Shown piece by piece: positions 1 through 10,413 of a DNA stretch of 64,000 nt. This DNA is from Exophiala sp. HKRS030 (Eukaryota > Ascomycota > Eurotiomycetes > Chaetothyriales > Herpotrichiellaceae): the NCBI GenBank assembly GCA_023897205.1, contig JAHWDD010000009.1:124001-188000 (forward strand). The letters run 5' to 3'. The position numbers were made by a program, and so were the translations under genes. Every line of letters begins with the position of its first letter. Within the stretch, counting starts at the first letter, position 1. The notes under the pieces are model-generated. The model was not told the origin of the DNA and did not search any database. It saw only the letters and a list, made by a program, of their open reading frames with translations.

Positions 1-219
1 AGTTAGACCATTCCCTATTCTTCGGCAATATACGTACAGTACACACGGGCGCGAGGGAAGTTGAGGCCTAGTCGTCTTGGTTTCTCGCACGATCAGACTT
101 GAGCAGGGCTATCTCGTATCGCGAACATATCTCCCGCGTCTGGCATACCGTCTCCTCGTCACGACTACTACGATTCAAGGACCGAAAGCCACCGGATAAA
201 TCAAATCAACGCTACGACC

Positions 220-1239
220 ATGTCACTGAAGTACGATCCAGAGATCGCCGCGGCGCTGGAGCCATTGCTGGCGATCATGGCAACACAAGCCAGACCGGCT
301 CTACACGACGTGCAAGCCCGACGGGCGGGAATGGAGTTCTTCGTTGGCCAACTCATGGCCCATGTGCCTGAAACGCCCAATATCGAAATCACTGTCCATG
401 AAGTGCCAACCGCTGATGGACACAAGGTCCCTGTCCATGCGTATCGAAAAAAGGTCGATCGATTATCATCATCGTCTTCCGGTTCCTCTCCAAATGACAA
501 CACCGATATCAAAACACCACCAACTTCGGCAGTACTCCATGTGCACGGCGGCGGGATGATTGCTGGAGCGGTAGGAATGTTCACCAAGTTGCGCACCGCA
601 CAGGTCGACGAGTTGTCGATCCCGTTCTTCAGCGTCGACTATCGACTCGCGCCCGAGGCCAATGGCACAACGCTGGTCGACGATACATATGCAGCTCTGC
701 AGTGGTTGAGTAAGAACGCCGGACAATTCAATGTCGATCCTGCTCGCATCATCATCTTTGGCGACAGCGCTGGTGGTGGCATTGCTGCTGGTGTGGCTCT
801 CAAGGCTCGTGACGAAGGCTTGTCGCCACCACTGGCGAAGCAGATCCTCATTTATCCAATGCTGGACGATCGAAACTTTAAAGTCGACGAGGCATTAGAA
901 CCCTTGGCCTTCTGGAAGAATGAGGACAACATCACAGGGTGGACGGCATTGCTGGGGAAGGACAAAGCAGGTATACCTGAAGCCGATGTTTCGTATTACT
1001 CGTCTCCTGCGCGTGCACCTAGTCTGCAAGGTCTGCCGCCCACGTACATTGATGTAGGCACGTTGGATTATTTTCGTGATGAGGATCTTGCGTACGCAGC
1101 GCGTCTGGTGAAGGCCAATGTCGAAACAGAGTTCCATCTCTACCCAGGCGCTCCGCATGCGTGGGAAGGGTTGGCGCCAAAGGCTAGCGTGACGGTCCTA
1201 GCGTTGCAGAACCGAAATAAAGCGCTGCTGAGTGTATGA
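220..1239 (+). CDS. HSL-type alpha/beta hydrolase (esterase/lipase family)
   Basis: A single exon of 339 aa. It carries the full signature of the hormone-sensitive-lipase-like alpha/beta hydrolase-3 fold. The oxyanion-hole motif HGGG lies at about residues 109-112, YRLAPE at 141-146, and the nucleophile elbow GDSAGGG at 181-187 with Ser183. The expected acid is Asp283 (GTLDYFRDE) and the base His313 (APHAWE). Family members hydrolyse short-chain esters or lactones; the natural substrate cannot be read from the sequence. There is no signal peptide, so a cytosolic enzyme is likely. A serine-rich, low-complexity loop at 83-90 replaces part of the strand region before HGGG. The ATG at 220 is the first in frame and follows an open leader. 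The gene converges on the GH125 gene, with stop codons only about 100 bp apart. Family assignment is secure; specificity is not. Confidence 0.93.
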   Translation: MSLKYDPEIAAALEPLLAIMATQARPALHDVQARRAGMEFFVGQLMAHVPETPNIEITVHEVPTADGHKVPVHAYRKKVDRLSSSSSGSSPNDNTDIKTPPTSAVLHVHGGGMIAGAVGMFTKLRTAQVDELSIPFFSVDYRLAPEANGTTLVDDTYAALQWLSKNAGQFNVDPARIIIFGDSAGGGIAAGVALKARDEGLSPPLAKQILIYPMLDDRNFKVDEALEPLAFWKNEDNITGWTALLGKDKAGIPEADVSYYSSPARAPSLQGLPPTYIDVGTLDYFRDEDLAYAARLVKANVETEFHLYPGAPHAWEGLAPKASVTVLALQNRNKALLSV

Positions 1240-1342
1240 GATACAGATGAACGTAGTACTATTGTGCTGTACTGAGTAGAGGCAGACTTTTGTTGAGAGA
1301 TCACTTGGCTCCGAATGGCTGCTCCATATCAAATGTAGTTGA

Positions 1343-3067
1343 TCAATCCGTCCATCCTTGGCCAAGTACGTACCTCTTCCCAGGGGCCTCTTCTGAATTC
1401 AATATCAGTTCTGGTTTCTTTTCGATCAAGGTCAAAACAGTCTGTGCTAGTACGCTGTTGGCCCATGCGAACCAACTACGTGTCATTCCATCACCGCCAG
1501 CCTTGATACCACGGTGGACATCCACACTCTCATTGATGAGACCAAGGATACTGATATTCTTGACACGATCTAGACACTCCGAGATCTCCTCATCGTTGTC
1601 ACTGGTAGCCGCCTGAATCAAGACACTCATTGGCCAAGCGTTACGAAGGCCGATATGTGGGCCGCCTATTCCGGAGAACTTTTTGCCCGAAAGATAATAT
1701 GGATTGGCTCGGCTGAGAATCATCCTGCGTGTGTTCTTGTAGATTTCGTCCGATGCGTCCACGAAGCCGAGCATAGGAAGGGATAACAACGATGGCACAT
1801 TTGCATCGTCCATGAGTAGGTGAGAGCCATATCCATCGACCTCGTAAGCAAAGACCTTGCCGTATTTCGGATGATTGATCACGGCGTGTTCATAGATACC
1901 CGCCTTGATTGTTTCAGAGCGCTTTTTGAGATCGGCGGCTACTTGGGCAATGAGAGGTCCGTCTTCCGCATGAGTTCTCGAATCTTTGGACGCCGTTTCG
2001 AGCAGCGTCGCCGTACGAGCAAGTTCTACAGACATGAAAGCATTGGCAGGTATGAGAAATCCAAATGTCGTGGCATCGTCAGAAGGACGGAAGGCGGAAC
2101 GAATCAAGCCTGTTCCCTCGGCCAAAGGGTTGCCTATGCCATCCAAATTCAAGGTTTCAGTGCCTGCACGTGTTGAGCGAGAAAATGTATACTCATTCCG
2201 CTCGTACGCACCACTTTCATGGTTGAATGTCGGACGGGCTTGGGCGTCCAGAACACGGAGCACCGAGTTAAGAGCTTTGTACCATCGCGGAGTGAGGAAT
2301 TCGAGCGACCCAGTGGAATTGTGGTATTGATTTGACAGAGATAGAAAATTGGCTAGACTGTCAAGTTCGTACTTGCATTCGAAGACAACGCTAGGTTCAT
2401 ATGCTGGATGAACGGTGTCTTGTTGACCAGAGTGGACAGGGTTCAGGTGAGAAGGGTCAGGAGGCTGGAAAGCATTGCAGTAAGGGTTTGCGATGACAAA
2501 CTCGGCCTGCGTATTTATGGCACCTAGCAACAATGTTGATATCTCTGGGGCGGATTTTGCAAGATGTTGATATTGAGCTAGCTGATTTGTAGAATCTCTT
2601 AGCCATTCTGCGTTGATGTCTCCTGTGACAATAAACGACTGCGGACCCTTCCACTGTCCCCGTGCTCGCCCTACATGGGAATCTTGGGCATGCGTCTTCT
2701 GGCCATCGACATGCCAGAGGACTGTCGTATCGAGGGTATTGGGGAATGCGTTGCGGAAGATCTGGGCGAGGTCGGGGTCTTTGAAGTGCGGAAACAGGTC
2801 ATCGATGACTTTTTCAACCGCTGGAGAGGAGAATCGTCTACATTGAGGATGAGGCCGTTGGTATGGGAGTTTCAAGGGTCCTTGACTTAGCGGTTTATGG
2901 ATGTGGTAGGCATAGTTTGTGTAGTCAGGACAAAGACCTTCGATGTCTTTGAAAGGGCTGTCATTGTTGATCACGACCGCAGGGTCATGTTGAACTCGGT
3001 CGGCAGAGGTCAGATGAAGACCTACCAAGAGGGTAAGGAGACAACTCCCCGCGTCAAAAGTCCACAT
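1343..3067 (-). CDS. GH125 (MUG157-like) exo-alpha-1,6-mannosidase, secretory
   Basis: A single exon of 574 aa matching glycoside hydrolase family 125 (formerly DUF1237, S. pombe mug157 family). A short hydrophobic N-terminus (residues about 7-20) resembles a signal peptide. Family hallmarks are visible: GDINAEWLRDSTNQ near residues 149-162, and later SRANPYYLSG and GIGGPHIGLRNAWPMS blocks. Characterised GH125 enzymes remove non-reducing alpha-1,6-mannose residues, so a role in trimming secretory or wall N-glycans is the natural inference. Length agrees with fungal homologues. The start at 3067 is the ATG that supplies the signal peptide. The gene is convergent with the upstream hydrolase. 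No frameshift or intron is apparent. Confidence 0.92.
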   Translation of the reverse strand: MWTFDAGSCLLTLLVGLHLTSADRVQHDPAVVINNDSPFKDIEGLCPDYTNYAYHIHKPLSQGPLKLPYQRPHPQCRRFSSPAVEKVIDDLFPHFKDPDLAQIFRNAFPNTLDTTVLWHVDGQKTHAQDSHVGRARGQWKGPQSFIVTGDINAEWLRDSTNQLAQYQHLAKSAPEISTLLLGAINTQAEFVIANPYCNAFQPPDPSHLNPVHSGQQDTVHPAYEPSVVFECKYELDSLANFLSLSNQYHNSTGSLEFLTPRWYKALNSVLRVLDAQARPTFNHESGAYERNEYTFSRSTRAGTETLNLDGIGNPLAEGTGLIRSAFRPSDDATTFGFLIPANAFMSVELARTATLLETASKDSRTHAEDGPLIAQVAADLKKRSETIKAGIYEHAVINHPKYGKVFAYEVDGYGSHLLMDDANVPSLLSLPMLGFVDASDEIYKNTRRMILSRANPYYLSGKKFSGIGGPHIGLRNAWPMSVLIQAATSDNDEEISECLDRVKNISILGLINESVDVHRGIKAGGDGMTRSWFAWANSVLAQTVLTLIEKKPELILNSEEAPGKRYVLGQGWTD

Positions 3068-4241
3068 CCCCTGTGGCGTGAGGTCTGAGCCAACGTAGGA
3101 TAGGTTGACGAAGTGTGGGTTCGGAATGGAGGATCTGGTGGTTTACGGGGTGGATTTTGAGGAGACGATCACGTGACTATCTAACCAGTCCACGCCAAGA
3201 AGGGGTACATCGACAAGGAGCCCCCACCAGCGCTTCGGGATAAATTCTTGGTCGCAGCGATAATATCACTCAAGACGAGGTGTAAGGGACGCGTCTCATA
3301 AGAGGGTGGTACTGAACGATGTCGCTCGCTACGAAATACAATCCGCCGTCGGTCTAGGTACTCGGTACAATATAACCCGCCCTCAGGCATGGTGTCGGGC
3401 GCGAGGGCGGGTTACATGTCCGCTCTTGATATTTATACGAGGCCCCTCGCTTCGTGTCCCATCCACTTCCCAATGCCACTTAACTCTGTCTCTGAATTCC
3501 CGCTCAACTGTGACTGCAGTGCCTCACTCCAACAGCTTCCTTTGCAGATTGAGATCAGCCTCGTGTGAGCCACAGTCGATCACTGTATGATACAAAGTCA
3601 CATTACGTCATAATTCTACCAGCAGTCTACCATTCATACCGTAGCAATCCGAGAGACCTGAGAGAAGGCTGATGAGGTCGAAGGTGACAACTGAGCTGGA
3701 AGGGGGGAGAGAATGTGACGTAGCCCTGGTGTTGCCATTCATCCGACGCGACCGCAGGTACAAGTAATAATAGAGGCATTCTCTGGAAGTTGTCTCTTTT
3801 CGGCTAGACTGTTTCTTATTACAAAGGCACCTCGACCCTTAGAACCCTCATGCTGAACTCTGATTCGCCCGTCTATGGGTGAACTTGCCAAATTAGGATT
3901 TGCTTAGCTCATTAACGTTTAACGGGGTACTCAGCCTTGCCGGGTGCTACTGTATGATGGCTGGGATTGTCGACGGAGAGGCATCAAGGCTGAGGCGTCA
4001 ATTGCGATGTTTTACAACGCCCGAGTTCATGTTATTCAAAGACTATAGACTATATAGACCACTACACTTCTCAGGGTCGTCGACAATGTTCCATCTCCAT
4101 CCTCAACAACCAAATACATCAACAGCAATAACAACCACCATCGAACAACCAGCACCACCACTTCAACAACTTTTCAACGCCAAAACACAAACAATCATCT
4201 TCTCGTCACTTCTTCACACTTGGACAACAAGCACAACAAAC
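3068..4241. promoter_or_regulatory. Intergenic; promoter and leader of the secreted-protein gene
   Basis: No gene is supported here. It separates the divergent GH125 gene (minus) and the secreted-protein gene (plus). A TATA-like stretch (ctatatagac) lies near 4049-4058, about 190 bp before the ATG at 4242. The last 150 bp before that ATG are rich in CAA/CCA triplets, a leader type common at strongly expressed filamentous-fungal genes. Confidence 0.5.
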
Positions 4242-5207
4242 ATGAAGGCCGTCATCATTTCTTCTACTGCACTTGCAGCGCTCGCTGCCGCGGCGCCAAT
4301 GGCTGCCAACAACAGCAGTGGTTCCACTACAAAGACTACCCCATCCGTCTTCTATGTTGATGGGGAAAAGGTAGACCCTGGGAAACTCGGTGCGGCTCAG
4401 GTCAAATCAACCTGCACTGTAGACGATGACGTCTACACATGTGCCCAGAAGACAGCAGCAGCGTGGAAAGTGCCCACTGGCTACGGTTCCAATTACGTCT
4501 CGGTCAACATTCCAGCAACAATACACTTCAACGAGAGCCAGTATCCATCTTACGCACTCGACAGGGCTGCAACCATCAATCTCAGCTATCAAACAAGCCT
4601 GAGCAACTGTCACCTGTCCGATCCACAGATCATTGATCACCAGGACCTATTTGATTGTAACGACAACAACGGATGCAAGCAAACCTTCACCTTCTCGCAG
4701 ACAACCACGTCCATGACATCCGAGGGATGGCACCTGGGTGCCTCCCTTACGGCGGGCTTCAATGTTGGGTTTGTCTCGGCCTCGGCCACCATTACAGGCG
4801 ATCAGATGGCCAACTGGTCCAACTCGACGACGGTCACGACCACGACCTCGCGAGAGTACGACCTGGCGCCGGGCGATGTCTGCGCCCCGACCACGATCCA
4901 GTTCGAAACACAGTGCCAGCAAGTCATGCTGCCCGTTTCTGGCAGCTATCAAAGCGTTCTGGTATCCACCACCGACCCTTCGGGCGCAGACATGTCAATC
5001 AACCTTCCTCTGTGTACTCCAAATGGTAACCTTGTCGGTGTGCCCACAGGCTATCCTTACATCACCAGCTTGATAGTCAACCCCAACTACCAGGCAATGT
5101 ATTCCGCTTTCTGCCAAGCCATGACCCAGCCCACCGGTATCGACGTTGACGTTGCCAACTTTGACGGCAAGGCCACCTGGGCCATCCAAGGCTGCATGGC
5201 TTCGTAA
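4242..5207 (+). CDS. Small secreted cysteine-containing protein with Thr/Ser-rich beta segment
   Basis: A 321-aa protein when begun at the ATG at 4242. Earlier in-frame codons exist, but only this ATG opens a canonical signal peptide (MKAVIISSTALAALAAAAP) and directly follows the CAA-rich leader. The mature protein is rich in Thr, Ser and Asn with scattered cysteines and N-glycosylation sequons. In its middle (about residues 150-210) polar and hydrophobic residues alternate around a Gly/Ala/Phe-rich hairpin, flanked by runs of Thr. This layout resembles the membrane-insertion region of aerolysin/ETX-MTX2-like beta-pore-forming folds, and also fungal effector-like secreted proteins. That resemblance is by eye only. 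No enzyme motif is seen. Function is unknown; secretion is well supported. Confidence 0.8.
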   Translation: MKAVIISSTALAALAAAAPMAANNSSGSTTKTTPSVFYVDGEKVDPGKLGAAQVKSTCTVDDDVYTCAQKTAAAWKVPTGYGSNYVSVNIPATIHFNESQYPSYALDRAATINLSYQTSLSNCHLSDPQIIDHQDLFDCNDNNGCKQTFTFSQTTTSMTSEGWHLGASLTAGFNVGFVSASATITGDQMANWSNSTTVTTTTSREYDLAPGDVCAPTTIQFETQCQQVMLPVSGSYQSVLVSTTDPSGADMSINLPLCTPNGNLVGVPTGYPYITSLIVNPNYQAMYSAFCQAMTQPTGIDVDVANFDGKATWAIQGCMAS

Positions 5208-6432
5208 ACGACTTCGACTTTGGAACAGCGTTGGTCTTGGGGGATGAGGCGCAAACTTCTTTGATGAGCATCGGCATTTGGAATTTCCAAGGCATCCATT
5301 CCTTAATATACTGCATTTGAAACTTGAACGGCATAGCGCGTGTGTTTGGAGTTGCATTAGAAATGCATTAGTAGAACATACCTAGTATATCAACAGCATA
5401 GCGTCCATTAGGTCTGCGAAATTCATGTTTTCATACTACCGTCACTTGTCTTCTCCCCAACGCACAAGATCGGTCAGAACGCAAGACTCTACCTAGTACC
5501 AATGTATTCTCGCCGAGTGATTATGATGGGGCAGGGGCAGGTCATTTTTATTTCCAACAAGCAGACCCTCTGAACTGGAGGCAATTGGGGTCTTCTGAGA
5601 CTGGGTGAAAAGGCAGCTGTGCAACTTGTCTTGACTACTCAGCTGTCAAACGACTCAGACATCCGACATAACAAATGTACAGTTATACAACACAGTGAGA
5701 TAATGGGCTAGGTAGACAAAGGCCAGGAGGTAACTCTTGGCATTGGAAGGAGACATCCCTTGAAAACGCCAGCACCGACCGTCATGACCGCCAAATTGGG
5801 CGGGGAATTCCCCTGTAACCCTCGCGCTTTGCTGTAAAAGGAGGTTATTAGTCATAGCAGAATAAGTACATAAATTCCCAATGAGCCTGAAGATCGCAAT
5901 CTTCAAGTTTGTCGCGACTGTATTTTGGACAGACACAACCAATGATTATTCGGGTTCCGAATATGCTGTTCAACAGTCTCATTACACTTTCCAACGACAT
6001 TGCCTTTGCAATCTTCGAAATTCTCGGTTGCTGTTCGCTTGTCGTTTCTTTTCTTTCCTCATGCTTCCCTCTCTCATACTGCTTTTCAAAAATCTGTAGG
6101 TTCCCCTTAGATTTGGATGCTGGGGCAGTAACTCATGAAAGACGTAAGTATAACAGACGTCTGGTGAAGGAACGCGGCGGTCGATCGCCGCGCAGTCAGT
6201 GAGGCCCATTTCGAGTGGCCTCGATATCCTCTCGTCCGCAGGGGGCTAGAAATGGCCAATCGTCCCCTATCATACAACTCACCGAATCGGGGGACCATGA
6301 AGTGCCAATCCACGTCTTTCTTGAGAATTTGAATGGCCCCAGTGGGACAATCGCAGCTTCAAATGGTACAGAATTCGTCCCTAGTCCTTGTTGTCCACAA
6401 CTTAACGGAGCCCCAGAAGGGGTTCCTGAGAT
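5208..6432. other. Intergenic, no gene seen
   Basis: This 1.2 kb stretch lies between the convergent secreted-protein and TPR genes. Open frames are short, lack recognisable motifs and overlap each other on both strands. It presumably holds two 3' UTRs. I see no tRNA, repeat or mobile element. Confidence 0.5.
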
Positions 6433-9198
6433 TCAATCAAATCTGAATCCGAGAATCCGACGGCCTCTGTCCTGTTCTCTAGGCTCTCTCCTTCGGGGAC
6501 TGTCATCACTCTTTCGACGAGGGGCGCTCTTAGGACTTCCCGATCTCAAATTGTCAGCGTACACCGAACTGCCAGTATGCCTGCGTCTGCTGTGAGAATC
6601 TGCGGATCCTCTCCCTGCGCTCCTCGGTCTTTCTTCCTCAGTTGCCAGCGACTTCAACTTGGACGTCGAATTCGCCTCCGGCGGCTCTTTCGCCTTTGTG
6701 ACCACCTTTGCTTTTGGAGTCGTTTGGTCTATTGGTCCATCCTCAACGGTCGGTGTCACGATCAGTGCCGGTAAATCTCGGATTTTCATAATAGCACCTT
6801 CCACAGCTTTACAAGCATTGCCGAGAATCTCCCTCGCATTCTTGAACACTTTTAGAGCTTCCTCAGGTTTATCTGCCTCTAGCAAACAAAGTCCGAGATC
6901 ACCGCTAATGTCTTGAGCTTTTAGCAGCTCTAGTCCTCCTCTGGGACGCTCCATCATCATCCTAAAAAGCTCAATGGCCAATTCATAGTTCCTCACCTCC
7001 ATCACCGATTTGCACAGTTCGTAACGAAAAGAGCTTGGTAATATATCTCGAGAGACGAATTCGGGATATTCCAGAATTTGCTTGAGCAATGACTCTGCCT
7101 CAGTGAATTTCTTCAGACTAACCAACTCCAGCAGCAAGTGACGGGCGCATTTATGCATCTCGGGCCGTTGAAACACATGCTGCGTTATCTGAGGAAATAC
7201 TTCAGTGGCCTGGAGGTACAAACTCACTATTTTCGGTGGACGAGAGCTGGACGATATCTCGAAGTTAGCCTGCTTCATCAGAACATCACCATAAAGGCGA
7301 CGAAACTTCAGTTCATCTGCCTGGTACGCCTCTGAGTCCTCACTAGTCCGCTCTGGAAGGACATCTTCGAAAATTTCAAGTGCGCTGGAATACTTGCTTT
7401 GTTCGGCAAGAGCTTCAGCCAAACAGCGTCCACAAGCCAGAGCGTCATCGTTTTGCCGTAACTCACGAAGCCCAAAAGTCTTGTAAGCGTTATAAGCTTG
7501 TCGAAGGACACATTCAGCCTCAGGGTATTTCTTGTCTCTAAAGAACACCATTCCAACCTCCATGCATAATTTGAGCTGATCAGGGTCATTTGAATTTCCC
7601 AGAAGATTGATGGCGGTGCCATATTTGGCCCCTCCATTTACATTTTGTCGCAAAAACTCCGTCAACAAGCAATAGAAATTCATTGTCTTGTCCGAGTTCG
7701 ATTTCCGCAGAAATTCCGTCGTTCGCCATACCTCTTCGAAGACCGACTTGGCCTCCGAATACTCTTGGAGGTAGGCGTATGTCAGAAACAAATGGTGACC
7801 AGTGACCAGGGTATCCTCCAAATCGTGAGGAAGGTGAGCCTTTCTCGTCCTCCACACGATTTCAAGAATCGTCCGCGCCTTACCAGCCTGGTCCCGCCGG
7901 AACTCATTGTAAAGCAGACAGCCTAATTTTTGACCCACTGTTAGCATAGTGGAGGTTGGCTCAAGGCGCGATTCATTGTCCCATATCTTCGCAAGTATAG
8001 CCTCGGATTCCTCGCAGAGTGTACTCCGCTTACCAGAAGTCATGGATTGGCCCTGGTGTGTTCCATGAAGTTGATCCAGATAGATCTGGGCCAGCGATAG
8101 ACGTGTCAGCACTATATCTTGGTGCAAACGCGCCTGCGCTGTAGCATCGTGTAACTCTTTCTGTGCCTCCTCTCTTTCTTTCAACATTATTTCTCGAAGG
8201 CCTATACCGGCGTTACTAGAACCCAACAAATCGCAGAGTTCGTCTCCAATTTGGAGCTTCCAAAGTCTCGCATCTGTTGATTCTCCGTCTGTCTTCGTTT
8301 TCGGCCATATATCCCGTAACCAGTCTTGCACAGAGTTATCGCCGCTTTTGCGGAGAACGGTGCACCAAAGACTGTATGCCTGTCTCCACTCGGGAGTGTT
8401 TATGTCCCACCAGTCTTTGATCATTCTTGGAAAGGCTTGCACCTCTTGAGCTGAGCGGTAGTCTTGGCGATTAGCCAGTGTCTGGACATAAGATTTATGA
8501 AGGCTCAAGAGCTTCTTCTGGTGGAAGGGCATAGTCTCTCCGCCAGAGAACCTTTTGTATTCGGGGCATTCAGGTTGGTCGCCATCAAGTCCCAGCAGGG
8601 TGAATTCATTGGTAAGCTTTCGGTATGTTTCAGCGCACTCGTCGTTATTCTTCGGCTGCATGCCGCAAAAGATCTCTACCTCACGAATCCACAGTTGACG
8701 CTTCAGTTCATTACAAGCCTGAGCGAGGGTTTCGGCAGTATCTGTGTGCCTCTCCTCCAACTGCTTTACTCTGTCGTCGTGAGCCGCACTGAGCTCTATG
8801 ATTCTGTCTTCATGACGCTGCTGAAGATTTTCCATCTCTCGTCTATGTTTTTCTTCGTTGTCATCAAAATAGACTTCCGGTTTCTCTTCCGGATCGTCGG
8901 TCTGACTTTCAGTGTCAAGCTTCTCCTTTCTTGCCGGCCCAGTGGAATTGTCATATGCCGGTTCCGGACTTGGTGGTGGCATGAAGTCTGGCGCAGGTTG
9001 GCCCCTTCGGTAGTAGTCACGTTCATTTTGGGGTCTTCTCGATTTCTGCTCGTAAGGTCCACCGTCTGAGGTGTAAGGAGTTTCATTGAAGCCTTCACCT
9101 ATATTGGGTGCACCAGGTTGATCGTTCCAATGATACTGTGGCTGGGGACGCCATCTTTGAGGACCAACACGAGTATTTTTGTATGGATCGAAGTCCAT
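6433..9198 (-). CDS. Large TPR-like protein with coiled coil, fungal hypothetical
   Basis: A single exon of 921 aa with ATG at 9198. The N-terminal ~95 residues are Pro/Tyr/Asn-rich and disordered. Residues ~108-170 form a charged coiled coil (heptads such as REMENLQQRHEDRIIEL). The centre (~270-800) is built from degenerate helical repeats of TPR type, for example the block around KYPEAECVLRQAYNAYKTFG and its neighbours with A/L/Y at TPR positions. The last ~90 residues are a Ser/Arg/Pro-rich basic tail ending GRRILGFRFD. No catalytic domain is visible. TPR arrays scaffold protein interactions; similar large TPR proteins in fungi sometimes accompany STAND/NACHT genes, and a STAND-like N-terminal domain protein lies just upstream. 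The partner is unknown. Confidence 0.85.
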   Translation of the reverse strand: MDFDPYKNTRVGPQRWRPQPQYHWNDQPGAPNIGEGFNETPYTSDGGPYEQKSRRPQNERDYYRRGQPAPDFMPPPSPEPAYDNSTGPARKEKLDTESQTDDPEEKPEVYFDDNEEKHRREMENLQQRHEDRIIELSAAHDDRVKQLEERHTDTAETLAQACNELKRQLWIREVEIFCGMQPKNNDECAETYRKLTNEFTLLGLDGDQPECPEYKRFSGGETMPFHQKKLLSLHKSYVQTLANRQDYRSAQEVQAFPRMIKDWWDINTPEWRQAYSLWCTVLRKSGDNSVQDWLRDIWPKTKTDGESTDARLWKLQIGDELCDLLGSSNAGIGLREIMLKEREEAQKELHDATAQARLHQDIVLTRLSLAQIYLDQLHGTHQGQSMTSGKRSTLCEESEAILAKIWDNESRLEPTSTMLTVGQKLGCLLYNEFRRDQAGKARTILEIVWRTRKAHLPHDLEDTLVTGHHLFLTYAYLQEYSEAKSVFEEVWRTTEFLRKSNSDKTMNFYCLLTEFLRQNVNGGAKYGTAINLLGNSNDPDQLKLCMEVGMVFFRDKKYPEAECVLRQAYNAYKTFGLRELRQNDDALACGRCLAEALAEQSKYSSALEIFEDVLPERTSEDSEAYQADELKFRRLYGDVLMKQANFEISSSSRPPKIVSLYLQATEVFPQITQHVFQRPEMHKCARHLLLELVSLKKFTEAESLLKQILEYPEFVSRDILPSSFRYELCKSVMEVRNYELAIELFRMMMERPRGGLELLKAQDISGDLGLCLLEADKPEEALKVFKNAREILGNACKAVEGAIMKIRDLPALIVTPTVEDGPIDQTTPKAKVVTKAKEPPEANSTSKLKSLATEEERPRSAGRGSADSHSRRRHTGSSVYADNLRSGSPKSAPRRKSDDSPRRREPREQDRGRRILGFRFD

Positions 9199-10413
9199 CG
9201 TTGCAATTTGTTCTCAAGATAGGTGCATGGTTGTGGTTGACCAAGTAAAGGAGTATGAAGGTAATAAAAGTCCAACAGCATTCATGGCAAGTCAGGCTCT
9301 CAATAGGTGAATGGAGGCAGTGACTTGTGGTCAATGAGGCTGAGGAGCGCGATGCTGCCGCTATCCCAGAAGTTGCGACCGGTGAAGGAGGCAGTGTGAC
9401 TTGTCACGCACGAACACCACAAGGAATAATACGAACATGCATGCACTCGGGCGAACTGTTCCGGGAACAAATGGTTTTCCAGGTGGCTGCACCTCTGGCT
9501 AGGCCACAGTCGGATCGACCGAAATCCGTTGTAGGAGTCTTGAAGAGAGAGATTGTTGGCAAACTTGGCGGGACGATGTTTGCCGTCGTCAGGCTGCATG
9601 GTGCAGCTACAGCGTGGATAGCGTGTCGAATGGGCATGTCACTTTGTACGTTAGATGGGACGACGCTGCAAGGTCTGATTCGGTCGATAACAGCTGCAAG
9701 AATTGGTTTGAAGGTGTGTGTTACACGACAGATTCGACCCCTCCTTCTGTAAACGAATCAGTCCAGGCTGCAAATGGACAAAGTACACATCTGTCAAAAT
9801 CGCCGATTCCATGGTGTCATCAAGTCGTCATTTGATTATTCCTTGCACTTTCCATCTTTGAAACGAGGGAAACTATACGAAATTTAGCAGCCTCCGGTAA
9901 AAATAACATCGTCTGACAGAGCAATAGATCCACGAAGAGTGGTGATGGTCGACACATCAACCACAATTCTCGTCCGTAACGAACTTACTAGTAAAGGGTA
10001 GCCGTCGGAGCGTGCGTAAGCCAGCATCAGACTTCTACTCTTTTGGCAACGCTCCGCCAGATCTGTGCATGTCGAAAATGTCGGGTTAGTAAATCACCAA
10101 TGCCAATATTCCCTGGATTGACCCCAGACTCCCAATCATCCTCACCTTTCTCTGCTCTGGCATCATATCCGTGCCACATAGAATGCCGGTGAGTTGTGGG
10201 TTGTTGGCCGTACGAGAGACAGCTGGCCTTTTGCACATATCGGAATTTATCCTAGCCTGATGCTCGCGGACTGCCGCTAGCAGTGGAAGACGATCTTTGT
10301 CTCGGTTAGCAGATAGGTGACTCTGTAGTAGTAAGCTACGTGTCCAAAGGTTCGCTTGAGATTAACCCTAGAATCGCTGGATGTCTCTACCGCTGCTTGT
10401 CCTTCCAATTCCC
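9199..10413. other. Intergenic, no gene seen
   Basis: It contains the promoter side of the TPR gene and the 3' side of the STAND-like gene. Overlapping open frames at 9.3-9.8 kb on both strands lack motifs, and I treat them as chance. Confidence 0.45.

Noticed and set aside
8464..9069. 201-codon plus-strand open frame
   Set aside because: Antisense shadow of the TPR gene's coiled-coil region; no family features.
9690..9760. Possible tRNA B-box (GATTCGACCCC)
   Set aside because: The upstream sequence does not form D or anticodon arms and lacks an A-box.
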